In this document: in pieces, positions 23,567 to 35,090 of the stretch
How the letters are laid out: the number at the start of each line of letters is the position of its first letter
Numbering within the stretch: position 1 is the first letter of the stretch
Assembly: GCA_033239525.1 (NCBI GenBank)
Contig: BSYO01000004.1
Location: forward strand, 7,531,410-7,595,409
Reading direction: 5' to 3'
DNA from: Nepenthes gracilis
Lineage: Eukaryota > Streptophyta > Magnoliopsida > Caryophyllales > Nepenthaceae
DNA length: 64,000 bases
The notes under the pieces: generated by a model
What the model saw: the letters and a program-made list of their open reading frames with translations, nothing else
Databases searched by the model: none
Told to the model about the DNA's origin: nothing
Made by a program: the position numbers and the translations under genes

Positions 23567-26103
23567 ATGGAGAGAAAACAGGGTTTCTTTTCAGCCCTAA
23601 AGGAGGAGTTGGTGAGAGGCCTCTCGCCGGGTAAATCAAGGGCCACGAGTCCGGCGAGGATCCGGTCTCCGATGACGGGTCTGATCAGGCGGAGGAAGGG
23701 CCACTACATGGCAATTCCAGAGGTGCTGATTGTGAGATCGGGGAGTTTGAGGCCGCCGGAGGCGTTGTCGCCTCTCTGGGAAGGGCCTGACCAGGGCGGC
23801 GGCGATGTGAAGGTGGAAGGAGGGTGGGCCCACTGGATGAAACGCAACTCTTCTATTTCCAGCGGTTCGTCGTCTTCTGCTTGTAAACGATCCGATGTGC
23901 GGCTGTTGCTTGGGGTACTGGGCGCCCCGCTTGCCCCCGTGCATGTTACCGCCAACGAGCCTTTGCCTCACCTTTGCATCAAGGACACTCCCATTGTTAG
24001 TCTGTCTCTCTCTCGCATTCTCCCATGGAGTACTCTTCGCCGATAAATTTGACTCTCTTTATGTTCTTAAGTGTTTCCCAAGAAAATATAGATTAGGGTA
24101 AGGGAATGGTTTCATATTCCGCCACTAATTATTCAAGGGATTGAGTATTACTAATTACTAAAAAATTTGTAATTAGATAGGAGATTCCTTTTGAGAGCCA
24201 TGATATTTAATTTGTAGCTTGTTGATGTCATCAACTCAGAAACGAATGTTTTGTCTTTGGGTTATTTTCATGGTTTTATGGTAAATGGACCAGATTTCTT
24301 TGGCCTTCTCACTTCTTTGCCTGACTGGTTTGATTTTGTGTTTTTTTTTCCCTCCCCATATTGTTTGAGGTTCTGATCTCTTTGTTTCATGAAGGCATTT
24401 GGAGGAAATGAAAACAGTCTTGGTAGATCTTATCAATCGCTCAAGCCGTACTATATAAAAAACAAATTTCTGGGTTGTGTGCTGTTCAATACTAGCCTTT
24501 TAAGCTACTTAGGTAAGGTCAGCTGCCATTATCTCAGAATGGGAACTGTTCATAGGATTGGTAGAATTATTCTTCTGTGTTCTTTTTCTCTTGGTGTATT
24601 GGTCATTTAAAAAATGATGAGTTCATTTAACGTTATTTTTGACGTAGCTGAACTCTTGACCACATTGCTTTTATCAATTGGCTGTGGTCCTACTGTAACT
24701 TACAAGCTTAAATGGTTGTGTTAGAGTTATCTGCTCTTTTACGCATATTTATTTCTCGTGCTTTCCCAAAAAAGACTCTCCTATTCACTTTCCTGCCATT
24801 AATTTCATAGAGCTGCAGATAAACACAGAAGACAATTAAGCTGCAGTTAGTCTATTTCTTTATTATTTGCTATGATATTAATGAGTATCAGTCATACGTT
24901 AATGTACTTTGGTGAATATGTGAGGGTGAAGTGTCTTGGCTTTTTAAGTGTGAAAAACAATTCTTAATTATGTGTTTTTACTCCGTCTTGAGCATCCCTC
25001 TATCATCACAGGAAACATCATCTGCACAGTACATTTTGCAGCAGTACTTGGCTGCATCAGGAGGGTTAAAGGTGCAAAACTCCATCCACAATGCGTATGC
25101 CATGGGAAAGCTGAAGATGTTAGCTTCTGACATTGAGACACCCGATAAGGTCATAAAGAATCGGAGCTCTTCCAAGTCTGCAGAAGCTGGTGGGTTTGTG
25201 CTGTGGCAAATGAACCCGGATATGTGGTATGTTGAGCTTGCCCTTGGTGGCAGTAAGGTTCATGCTGGTTCAAATGGTAAACTCGTCTGGAGGCATACCC
25301 CATGGCTTGGTGCTCATGCTGCAAAAGGACCCGTTAGACCCCTTCGTCGTGCTCTTCAGGTGAAGCCATCTTTTCCAAAATCTATCTCCTGTCGTCCCTA
25401 ATTGTCATAGTTGTGTGTTGTTTTGAGTATCTTTATTGCTGCTGTGTAGGGGCTTGACCCTAGAACCACGGCATGCATGTTTGCAAATGCAAGATGCATT
25501 GGGGAAAAGAAGATCAATGGAGACGATTGCTTCATCCTTAAGCTCTGTGCTGATCCGCAGACATTGAAAGCCAAAAGTGACGGGCCCGCCGAGATGATAA
25601 GGCATGTCCTATTTGGCTACTTCAGTCAGAAAACGGGGCTCCTTGTAGTCTTGGAAGATTCCCATTTGACGCGCATCCAGTCCAACGGATCAGGGGATTC
25701 CGTGTACTGGGAAACCACAATCAATTCCTACCTAAATGATTACAGGCCTGTTGAAGGAGTCATGATTGCTCACTCCGGACACTCTGTGGTGACCCTTTTT
25801 AGATTTGGAGAGACAGCTATGAGCCACAGTAAGACCCACATGGAAGAAGCGTGGACCATTGAGGAAGTGGCCTTTAACATCCCAGGCCTGTCGATGGACT
25901 GTTTCATTCCACCGGCTGAATTAAGACTGGGTTCTGTCAGCGAGGCCTGTGAGCTTTCTCAAGGTGGGACGGCAAAGCCCATGGCAGCAGTGGCAGCGGC
26001 AGCCACCACAGCTGCATGTCAGGCTAAAGTCCCTACACTTGATAGATCTCTTGACAGGGGTGTCAACAACATCACTTGGCAGATGGATGACATGCATGTC
26101 TGA
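23567..26103 (+). CDS. DUF620 family protein (three exons)
   Basis: Exons are 23567-23995, 25012-25359 and 25450-26103, giving 476 residues. All introns are GT..AG and phase 0: 1016 bp with donor GTTAGT, and 90 bp with donor GTGAAG. The protein starts MERKQGFFSALKEE, then has a basic Ser/Arg/Pro-rich stretch (RATSPARIRSP), a KRSDVRLLLGVLGAPLAPVH segment at the end of exon 1, and the conserved block ETSSAQYILQQYLAASGG through NPDMWYVELALGG and LVWRHTPWLGAHAAKGP in exon 2. Exon 3 has CIGEKKINGDDCFILKLCAD, FGYFSQKTGLL and a VEEVAFNIPGLSMDCFIPP-like end. This is the whole plant-specific DUF620 family (Pfam PF04788), at the usual length. The biochemical role is not known to me; there is no signal peptide or membrane span. 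The C-terminus (after about residue 430) is Ala-rich and is the variable part of the family. The start is the first ATG, and the MERKQGFFSALK opening is conserved. No frame breaks: this is the one clearly intact host gene here. Confidence 0.93.
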
Positions 26104-26770
26104 TGATGGATAAAGGGTCATGGGTCATATAGACCGGTAGCCGGACTCATGGAACAGTCATTTCTATTTTCAGTGAATCGTTCGCATCATCGAATCTGTA
26201 AATATATCGCAATGATTTGCAAAATCTCGCCAAGGCAGGTAAGCTCGTTCCGAGATTTGAGATTTGTGCTGGGATTTGAATAGTTCATAGGAGAAGGATC
26301 AGATCATTTATCTTTTAGTTGTCGTTGTTGAATTAATTTCACCATGATTACCCTCAAGGAATCAACTGTTATTCCTTGTTTTCCTATCTCCAAACGGGAA
26401 TCCAAAGCTTAAGGTATTTAAATGTTGGATCTACGTTGAGCAAATATTGGAGATATCTTCATGATATTTGTGGTTTGTTGAATTAGCTGCCACCATCTGC
26501 ACTGCTGCTGCCAAATCTGTGTGGGCAGCCTCCAAGCCATTCTTGGATACGTCGATTTTGTAGGAGGATCGTTTCCCAACGCGAGAGCATTTATGTTCTT
26601 TCTGCAGTAGATGATGGAATTCGTTGAATGGGATTCATCGAGTTTTGAGGCTACTGTCAAGTGTGAATGCGGCACTTGGATTCCGACCTGTTTTGAGCAA
26701 CTGTTTTTGCTCCGTTGATTTGTAGTAGGTATAGTTTTACGGTCATTTAATGAGTAAGTAGTGTGTTTTG
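26104..26770 (+). other. Downstream region and probable 3' UTR of the DUF620 gene
   Basis: Non-coding, mixed composition for the first 300 bp, then T-rich. No canonical AATAAA is seen close to the stop codon, so the poly(A) site was not placed. A minus-strand frame (26418-26876) runs through a tandem repeat and is not a gene. Confidence 0.45.
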
Positions 26771-26900
26771 ATTTGCGGACCGCATTGAATGAGCCATTTC
26801 TTGACCAATTTGCCTTTGTTTTAGTCCCCTTGCGTATTGATTGGCGGACCGCATTGAATGGCCATTTCTTGACCAATTTGCCTATGCTTTAGTACCCTTG
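26771..26900. repeat. Two-copy tandem repeat, 69-bp period
   Basis: TGCGGACCGCATTGAATGAG through TAGTCCCCTTG (26771-26832) is repeated at 26840-26900 with few changes. It lies about 0.7 kb downstream of the DUF620 stop. Confidence 0.88.
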
Positions 26901-27354
26901 TTATTCTTTATTTATCTCCCAAATTATTCATATCCTATACATATATATAAAAAAATTAAATGTATCTTAATGTCATATAGTCTGAATATGTAATATCATA
27001 TAAAATTAATATTTTTGAGAAAAATAAAATTTGAAAGAAAAATTCTCACAGAGAAAATGCTTTTATCAATTACTTTGTCTGCTGTGACAGTGAAATTACC
27101 ATTGAAAAATAAATTTCATGGGCAAAGAGAAATTATGTTTTTTAGTTTTATAAATTTGGCTACTAACAATCCCTATAGTTGACTATATTACATAGCTTTT
27201 GACCGGCCAAATTGAACCTAATTTCTGGCTAAATGAAAATCACTTTAATTGGAGAAACTTACATTTATGCCTGGCAATGCTTCAAAACTAAAGCATTCAA
27301 TGAAAAAATTAATGACCCAGTAGCTAATTTCCTTAGCTGGACGGCGGGTTCGCC

Positions 27355-27570
27355 GCTACCACCATTGTTGCTCTAATGGACTGACTAACCAATAATTTCT
27401 GATAACCGACCCAGCATGACCTATGCTCAGATCCGCGACCAGCCAGTAACTTTGGATAACCGACCCAGTGTGACATATGCTCGGATCCGTCACCATCGTT
27501 GCTCTAATGTATCAACCGACCAGCAGATAACTTCGGATAACCTACCCAGCATGACGTATACTTGGATGGT
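27355..27570. repeat. Degenerate tandem repeat of about 60-70-bp units
   Basis: The phrases GATAACCGACCCAGCATGAC, TATGCTCAGATCCGCGACC and ACCATCGTTGCTCTAATG recur three times in the same order with small changes. Confidence 0.75.
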
Positions 27571-28842
27571 AAGCCTTTTATCAGGTGTTAAAAAAAAAAA
27601 AGGGCACAATAATGTGATGGAACAGCTAGCAGAGCAGCATTGATCAGAGGGTAAAATTTTGTTCTTGTTCTGAACATACATAGTCTCTGTGGATAAGGGT
27701 GTTTGTGGCCTGGACGACATCGTTTTGCTTTGCCTTCCCTTTGGCCAGCTTCTTTCTCCTCGGCGTGGTGTTCTCTCTTTGTCCGACAACGACCGTTGAA
27801 AAACAGCCAAAGTGATTGGCCTAAAAAGCCCAGCGAGAAACAAGCGCCGCTTATACAGCCCTTTGGCACGTGCTGAGCTCGTGATCTCCCCCCCAAGGAG
27901 GCTTGCCCCGTGTTCCTGGTTGTAGAGATGAGGATCAAGCTTACACTTTGTCGGCCCAATTGAATTGCACCGAGAGAATTGTGAGCATGGTCTTTAGGGC
28001 TCAATCAGATAGGATTTTAAATATTAGCGATAGTAGCACAATAAATTATTACATAACAAAATATCAGAATTATGCAAAAAAGATCGTGAAAAAAAAAAAA
28101 ACCACGGGTAAAGAAAAGCTTCATTATTTTTCAAATTTCAAACCCTATTTCAAAAAGTCATATATATATATATATCAAAATTGATAAGTCCAAAAATATG
28201 ATAAATCCATTCAAAATTCATCATTCAAAAAATATAGTTGTTGTGCCTGGTCTCTCTACCATCACTATTAGTATCAATTCAAAATTTATATTGAGTTATA
28301 CTGTAAATGTTTTATATCAAATTTTTAAATAGATCAATTATATTAAATAAATTTAAAATCACACATGATAGGCTCTCAGGTGTTTTCATATTCCGAATGT
28401 AGAATGTGGATTCAGTTTCTATCCCCTTCTTATTTAGAGGGTGGTGGACTTGCTTATCATGATTTGAAATGATTGTAAGGTCTGTACATAGTATGCTCTT
28501 AACAAATCATAATGCCTAACTCTTTTAAATGGGATAGCCTTTATCTTAAACTTGTGTGCTTATGAATTGCCATTATAATGCTTTTAATGAGAAGTTCTTT
28601 TTGACACAATCTGACCGCCCACTTTTATAAAATAAAGAGGTGACTCCCACTAACCCTAAAAATCTATCAAATTTTGAATAAACACTTCATTGTTCTTGTG
28701 TTTACATAAAGGCACTAATGATGGTGGAGAATGGGCTCTGAGAAACTAAAACACACACACATCTCCTGTTGTGTAGCTCTACAAATTGAAGAAAATGGGC
28801 ATACAAATAAGGTCTTATTCCACCATGATTAAAGCTTCTGAG
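27571..28842. other. Intergenic DNA left of copia element A
   Basis: 27650-27970 is less AT-rich and has overlapping minus-strand frames with a Lys/Arg-rich stretch (AEEKEAGQREGKAKR) and no recognisable fold; it may be an old gene scrap. 28000-28840 is AT-rich with (TA)n at 28159-28176. Nothing else seen. Confidence 0.4.
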
Positions 28843-29581
28843 TGTTGGAAAAAATGACGTCACATAACCTCAAGTACACACACATAGTAGTAAGTGAAGT
28901 AGAGAAAGAAGAATAGTACACTAAAATTTACGTGGAAAATTTTTCACAAATCGAAAAAAAAAATCACGAGATATTTAATTCACAAACAAATTCATTATGT
29001 GAAAATAGTTACAGAAATTACACGACTATATAAGCCCCTGAGGCAAAGTTGAAGAATAGAGTACGAGAACACATTCTATTTTTACTCACTACTCTGCTTC
29101 TCTTCACTCTTTTCTCCATCGGAAATCTCTCACGCTCTCATTGTGTGATGCACATCACACCTCTCACAGGTACAATATAGTACATATACAGCCTGTTGTA
29201 GGCAACGACCAAGCCAATGTGGAGAACACACGTATAGGTAGCAGCTTGGCACACATACAACTCTGCAATGACGCTATAAATTGTCGTGCTTTATAGAAAC
29301 GGCGCCCACTCAACAAAGATTACGTATATTCCTTATAGATTTCATGTGCTCAGTAAATCTTCTGAGTTGGCTTTCACGTGTGCTTTCTGAGTTTCAATCC
29401 TCAGGCCTTCAATGATATCTCCAGGTATTGTCCATGAATCTCGGACCTCAACTAATAATCTCGGGCGTTATTCATAGTCCTCGTCATTGGTTGATGCCCT
29501 CGATCTTCACGTCACGCAGCACATGTACATCATTAGAGTCCTCGTGCCTCAACTGAGAAAAGCCTTCGGACATCACTAATG

Positions 29582-31804
29582 TGTAATGTACCGATTTTTG
29601 AAGATCTTCGATAATAAAAAATATTAAGTTATGAAGATTTGAATTTTTCATTAATAGATTTCATAGCTGATAAAAGGAGATATGAAAATAGAGTTCGGTC
29701 AACGTATGTTGACCAGTTGTTAGGCATCAAAATGCTGGCTGGTTGCACAAGGAGGACCGGTATGAGAAAATTACTGGAATGTGCAAATTACTAGTATGGC
29801 AATTTGTCGGGCTACTTTTGAGGAGGCAATTGCCTGGGTTGCATTTGTGAGGCAATTTTTCGGGCTGCTTTTGAGAAGGAAATTTGTCGGGCTGCTTTTG
29901 AGGAGTGCACGGTTGCTTTTGAGGAAATGGCATGGTATTCATAAGAGGTTGATGGCCAATTTGAATGAATGGTTATTTGACCGACTTAAACAATAATTTT
30001 TTCGGAGACCATTTCTGGACAGGATTGGATGAATTTCCAAAGACGTTTTTTGGAGAGGATTTGAGTAGTTTCCAGTGAGGATTAAGATAAGTTCTCGGAG
30101 ATGATAATTCCGAAGACAATAATTTTTGAAGAACTTGATTTTCAGAGACGATAATTCGGAGATGATTTTTGGGGACGATTAAGTAAATAGTTGGGGACAA
30201 TTTTCGGAGACGATAGAGTAAATTTTTGGAGATAGAGTAATTTTCAGGAATTCTTTGGAATTCTCTAGAAGATGAGTTATGAATAAAATATCGGTAGTGG
30301 GTGACCTACTTCTACCCACTCCGTTGACCTTCTAGAAAAGAATATGGAGTAAGAAAGGAAGTACAAAGTAGTTAACTTACCCCCACCTACTACCAACAAC
30401 CCTAACGCCTATAAATATTGAATTTGAGGATTAGGATAGAAGTTTGATAATTTGTGAGTAAAGCACGAGAAAAAGAACTTCAGGCCAGATCTAAGTAAGA
30501 GAATTCATATATCAGATTCCAGGCAAATATACCAATGTTTTAAACTCATGATAAGTATTATTGTTTTATGCTTTACTCAGTTAAGTTCAACGTGAAATAT
30601 ATCATGACAATTGTTTTCTCAAGTTTGTAAAGGAGGAATATGTTTAGAGCATGAATGATGTTTTGCATACGTGATTTTGTTCCATGATTTATGCTCAAAT
30701 GATATTAGAATCTCTCTCTTATTAATTAAGACCGGTTTATGGTAAAAGGATTGACAGGTTTAAGTTATATGCATGGAAATGTTATCTGTATGTTTAATTT
30801 TGGCCAGCAATCACTAGATAATTAAAGAGTTAGGCATGTTGCACGTTGTTACTAAATATGAACGTAAACACGCTTTTAAAGATCTTCAAATTTTTGCTCA
30901 TTAAAATCTTTGAACTTTTAGAAGCTCATAATTTGAAGAAGTGAATTTTGATAGCCAAGTAACTATAGGCCTAAAATGTAGCCGTTTCTGATCATGATAG
31001 TCGAGTAATTGTAGACTTAAAATGTAGCCGTTTTTTATTATGATGGTCGAGTAGTTATAGGCCTAAAATATAGCTGTTTTCAAATCATATTGGTCGAGTA
31101 TTTGCAGGCCTAAAATGTAGCCAATTTTGTAAATAGAAATGTTTAACTTTGGACGTAAGTTTTGATTTGGTGGTTTGTTTTCATGGGTTTGCCTCCGGCT
31201 AGTTTATGCCCTTGCATGTATGATACTTTCATTTGGTTTTGATGACTTCGTCTTAAAACTATAACTATGCATGTTTTTAGTAAATGGTAAATTACTGAGT
31301 AATTGCTTACTCCTTGCTGTTTTTCTGATCTTTAGAGGAGCAAAAAGTTAAGACGGACGAAAAGGAATAGAGCTGAGCAGACTAGCTAGGTTGGATGACC
31401 GTACTGAATGAATGTAGCAAAAATGATGAGCGGACTTGATGTATTTTGAGATGTTTTCAAAAATTTGTATTATGGGCTTACTATGTAAATGAAACAAGCA
31501 CTTAGACGCTTCCGTAAAATTTTATATTTTATGAAATTTGGTTTTTAGTGGCATCTTACTTGTCTTCTATTCCGTATTATAGCCGATCGACCTACTTTTC
31601 TGACAGGTCAAGATAAAGTTGACCAAGAATCTTGGCCGGCCAGCTTGAGGGTCAACTTGAGAAATTTGGCCATTGATCCTGTGTGATAATAGAAAAGAGA
31701 AAGAATTTTTTTTTTTGCTCCTAATTTAATCGCTTATGACAGAAAGTTAAGTATGTTTTTTTGACGGAGGTCATGTATGGGAAAAATATGGCCGGTATGT
31801 CACA
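29582..31804 (+). mobile_element. Solo LTR (2.2 kb, gypsy Del/Tekay-like) nested in copia A
   Basis: Starts TGTAATGTACCGATTTTT, ends GGCCGGTATGTCACA, and is flanked by the perfect duplication TAATG (29577-29581 and 31805-31809). There is no internal coding region and no second LTR, so it is a solo LTR left by recombination. A start of TGTAAYRYMCCGATTTTT-type and a length over 2 kb fit Del/Tekay gypsy LTRs. A likely promoter box TATAAATA lies near 30412. Plus orientation is inferred from that box and the start sequence. Confidence 0.85.
29800..31130 (+). repeat. Short internal tandem repeats in the solo LTR
   Basis: Three sets of words recur: TTTGTCGGGCTGCTTTTGAG (29803-29925), GGAGACGATAATTCGGAG-like phrases (30000-30235), and GTCGAGTAATTGTAGGCCTA followed by AAATGTAGCC (30950-31130, four units of about 60 bp). 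Confidence 0.75.
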
Positions 31805-31922
31805 TAATGTCTTTGGCCATTTTTAGAATCTTTAAACGATTAGCACATAAATCTGCGGACCAAATCCAAGTAAAAGTCTGTAGCCATTTTCTCACAAGGA
31901 AGTGACTCTAATATACTTCCCT

Positions 31923-32366
31923 TCACGACAGTGTGGGAACAAAATTAGTCAGCTCAGGGATGTCACAACAAGTTTTAAGTTTTTTCTTAGGTAAAACTTT
32001 GATCATCATGTCTGACCCATTTTTATCTGACCGAACTTTCTCTACTGACAGCCACCCTTCATTAATAACATCTCTCATCCAATGATATCGAATATTAATG
32101 TGCTTCAATCTCGAATGGAATGAGGAGTATTTATACAAATGTATGATACTTTGGTTGTCATAGAGTACCACATACTTTTCTTGCGTCAAGCCCAACACTT
32201 AGATGAACCTTTTCATCCACAATAACTCTTTGCTGGACTTGGTCACTGTAATAAACTCGGCCTCCGTAGTAAAAAGAGCAACACACTTCTGTAATTTGGA
32301 TTTCTAGGAGATCGCCCCTCCTGCAAACTTGACCAAGTACCCCAAGATAGATTTTCGAGAGTCAAT
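31923..32366 (-). pseudogene. Copia A RNase H and C-terminal pol remnant
   Basis: On the minus strand the RNase H domain is seen as LVKFAGGAISWKSKLQ, then TTEAEFI, an LYDNQSIIHL strand (the catalytic aspartate of the DSQSA motif kept as D-N-Q-S) and SFHSRLKHINIRYHWMRD. The reading starts right at a deletion junction near 32366 and has frame breaks near 32200-32300. It ends before the polypurine tract at about 31923. Confidence 0.8.
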
Positions 32367-32940
32367 TGCTCTATGTAAATGTCTTCCTCAAGGTCACTGT
32401 GAAAAAATATTGTTCAGACATCCAGATATTCTACCTCCAAATACAGAGTAGCAGCTAAACCAAGTATAACACAAACGGAGGATACTTTTACTACCGGTGT
32501 AAAGATCTCATCAAAATCAACGCCTTTACGTTGATTAAAACCTTTCACTATTAGTTGCGCCTTGTACCTTGGCTGTATGGTGTCCTCAGATGTCCTCAAT
32601 CGGAAGACCCACTTATTCTTTAGGGCTCTTTTTCCCTTGGGCAGCTCAGGGCCAACTTGAAAGTATGGTTTTTATGTAATGAAACCATCTCATCCTTTAT
32701 TACTTCCAACAATTTTTCTTTATGTGCACAATTCACAGTCTCGTCAAAATCTTCAGGCTCAGTTGTATCAATGAGCAGAATATACTTACTGGATGACAGG
32801 CCGACGGACGGACGCCTTTTTCTTGAGGATCGTCGTACGGGAATCTCCTCGTCCATTTGAAGAGTAGCACCATTCTCATCTTCATTAGGTGTCATGCCTA
32901 CTTCATTATCCTTCTCAGCCATCCCTAGAGTGTTGCCCTC
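32367..32940 (-). pseudogene. Copia A RT, N-terminal part only
   Basis: Contains the pre-RT linker (RRSSRKRRPSVGLSSSKYIL, LHKNHTFKL) and the RT start KAQLIVKGFNQRKGVDFDEI..PVVKVSSV, then LDV and EEDIYIEQ. Directly after EQ the sequence jumps into the RNase H domain. The YVDD catalytic box, the palm and the thumb, about 240 residues in element B, are missing. Confidence 0.85.
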
Positions 32941-33139
32941 ATGCTATATCGGTCGGACAACATCAGTACCAATATTTGTCTGACCGGCACGAGATAATGC
33001 CTTCATCTCCTTTTTCATGTCCTCAATGGTCTCTTTTTCGACAAAGATCACATCTCTTAATCGGATAAGCTTTTTTCCAACTGGGCCATAAAGTTTGTAC
33101 TCAAGTTCATCTTCACCGTAGCCCAGAAAAATACATTGC

Positions 33140-33800
33140 TTCGTCTTTGGCTCATATCTTCTCTAGGATTTCATCATTTAGAGACTTATTGGGTGACCTA
33201 TTAATAACATAGGTTGCTGTCATTATGGCCTTAGCCTAAAAAGGTCCTGGGAGCTTTGTTTCGAACAATAGACACCTGAACCTTTTTATTAATGTGCGGT
33301 TCATCCTCTCGGCTACGCCATTTAATTGCGACGTCTTTGAAGGTGTCCTCTGATGTCTGATATCACGTGGCCTACAATAGGTATCAAATACCCCAACGTA
33401 TTCTTCGCCATTGTCGTCCGAACGGCTTTTTGATTTTTTTCTTGTCTCACATTCTACTAGAGCATGAAATTCTTCAAATACTCTGAAAACCTGATCCTTA
33501 GATTTAAGTGGGAATACCCACAACTTTATCGAGTAGTCATCGATATAGGAGACAAAATTTTGAGCTCCTCCAAATGACTTCTTCTTAAATGGTTCATAGA
33601 TATCGATGTGGACTTTTTGAAGGATGAGTCTCCTTAGAAAGAGACGCTTCTCTATTTTTCCACCATGCAGTGAGAGCAAGTCTTTAGTCCATCATCCTTC
33701 ATTTCTAGGATGAGACCCTTTCTAACCAGGTGACTCATTTCTCTCTTACTCATATGGCCCAACCTCCGGTGCCACAAATTCAATGACTCCATACTGTTAG
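33140..33800 (-). pseudogene. Copia A integrase
   Basis: The minus-strand reading has the zinc-binding HRRLGHMSKREMSH-type start near 33760, the core with YIDDYSIKLWVFPLKSKDQV, RSDDNGEEYVG (second acidic residue) and LNGVAERMNRTL (catalytic glutamate). Stops and a change of frame near 33690 separate the zinc-binding part from the core. Confidence 0.82.
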
Positions 33801-33890
33801 CAGCGTTGACCTCTCTGATCACAATAGAGGGCTACAACACATAAGGCCCAAACAACTTTCTCCCTTGGGTAACTACCAGAGACTCTCTAG

Positions 33891-34241
33891 TTAGTTTATA
33901 GGCCCATTGCTAAAACCGTTACAAAATTCAGCATCATGAAGTCTTCCTACTAAGATAATATTCATCTCTATGTCAAGAAGATGTCGTACGTCCCTTAAGA
34001 ATAGTCGTGTTCCATTGTTGGTGACGAGAGATGCGTCACCACAGCCAACAACTTTGGATATCTCCATATTACTCATATTCAACGCTTCAAAATCAGCTGG
34101 AGTATAAGATATAAAGAGCTTCTTTCGAGAGCTGACGTTGATGGATACACCAGAATCCACCACCCAATTGGTCTCCCACTGGGCCACATTTACAACGTCA
34201 TTTGCTTCACAAGTCAAAAGGAAATCACTTCCTGTAACCAT
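33891..34241 (-). pseudogene. Copia A protease
   Basis: NWVVDSGVSINVSSRKKLF carries the aspartic protease motif D-S-G, followed by the family phrases GDASLVTNNGTRLFLRDVRH and LVGRLHDAEF. The motif is intact, although the polyprotein is broken on both sides. Confidence 0.82.
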
Positions 34242-34299
34242 AGAGATCGAGGACTTCTCCTCACCTCGTCCCTTTTAATTTTTCTCATTTTCTACGTTT

Positions 34300-35075
34300 T
34301 CACGCTTTCACTTATAGTAATACTTTTTAATGTGGCCATTCTTTTTACAATAATGACACTCCATATGTTGGAACTTTGACCAAGACTTAGTCCGACCCTT
34401 TTTGTCAAGACTTTGGACCACGACTTTTGCTCCTCCTCATGACTCTGTCATGAGTACCTCGAAGTGTTGAGAGGTCGAGATTCCTTGAGATTGCCGTCTC
34501 ATCTCATCGTTCAACACAACTCCTTTGACCATCTCCAACGTCACGATACCATTAGGAGCTGTATTGGTAATGGTGATTCTCATCACCTCCCGTGAGTTTG
34601 GTCTAGGAGCCATAGACTCAGCACTTCATTTTCGAACTTAATACCCATACTACTTAACCGGACTACACATCATTGAAATTCGTTCAAGTGATCCGCAACG
34701 GACGATCTATCATTGTGTCGAATCTGTATCAATTTCATCAGGTGGTAAATCTTATTGTTGCAAGTTTTGGAGGCATAGAGCTTCTGAACTTTTCCCACAA
34801 ATGCCCTGGTATTCGTCTCAATTCTAATGTGGTTATACGCATTATCATCTACGAATTTTCATATAACCGCACACAGCATGTTCTCCAGGGTCCATTCCTC
34901 TTCCAATTTTGCCTCAGGCTTTTAAGTGGTGAACACCGGAAGATGTATGGATTTGACAAGTAGCAAGTCAAATATCTTGCTATGCCAAGTGTCATAGTTA
35001 GTGCCGTTTAATCAAATCATCATGCTTCCAACCACCATTAGCAACGTTCAACGAAATCACCGGTCAAAAAATCAC
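34300..35075 (-). pseudogene. Copia A gag with damaged zinc knuckle
   Basis: 34310-34364 encodes CHYCKKNGHIKKYYYK on the minus strand. This is the CCHC knuckle with the final Cys replaced by Tyr. The upstream gag (to about 35060) is frame-broken but lines up by order with the gag of elements B and C. Confidence 0.7.
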
Positions 35076-35090
35076 CTCTCTTATACTACT
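35076..35090 (-). other. Degraded primer-binding site of copia A
   Basis: The minus strand reads AGTAGTATAAGAGAG next to the LTR, two to three changes from the initiator-Met site TGGTATCAGAGC. Confidence 0.6.

Larger units (their letters stand above)
28843..31913 (-). repeat. 3' LTR of copia A, interrupted by a solo LTR
   Basis: LTR sequence runs 28843-29581 and resumes at 31810-31913 (ATGTCTTTGGCC.. to GTGACTCTAATA). The break falls where the right LTR reads CATCACATAATGTCC. The polypurine side, AAGGGAAGTA on the minus strand, follows at 31914-31923. Confidence 0.88.

Noticed and set aside
24236..24610. Frames on both strands between DUF620 exons
   Set aside because: Inside the 1016-bp intron 1; no conservation pattern.
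27490..28004. Overlapping minus-strand frames of 117 and 138 codons with a basic stretch
   Set aside because: No recognisable family, no splice context; the frames run into a homopolymer tract and a tandem repeat.
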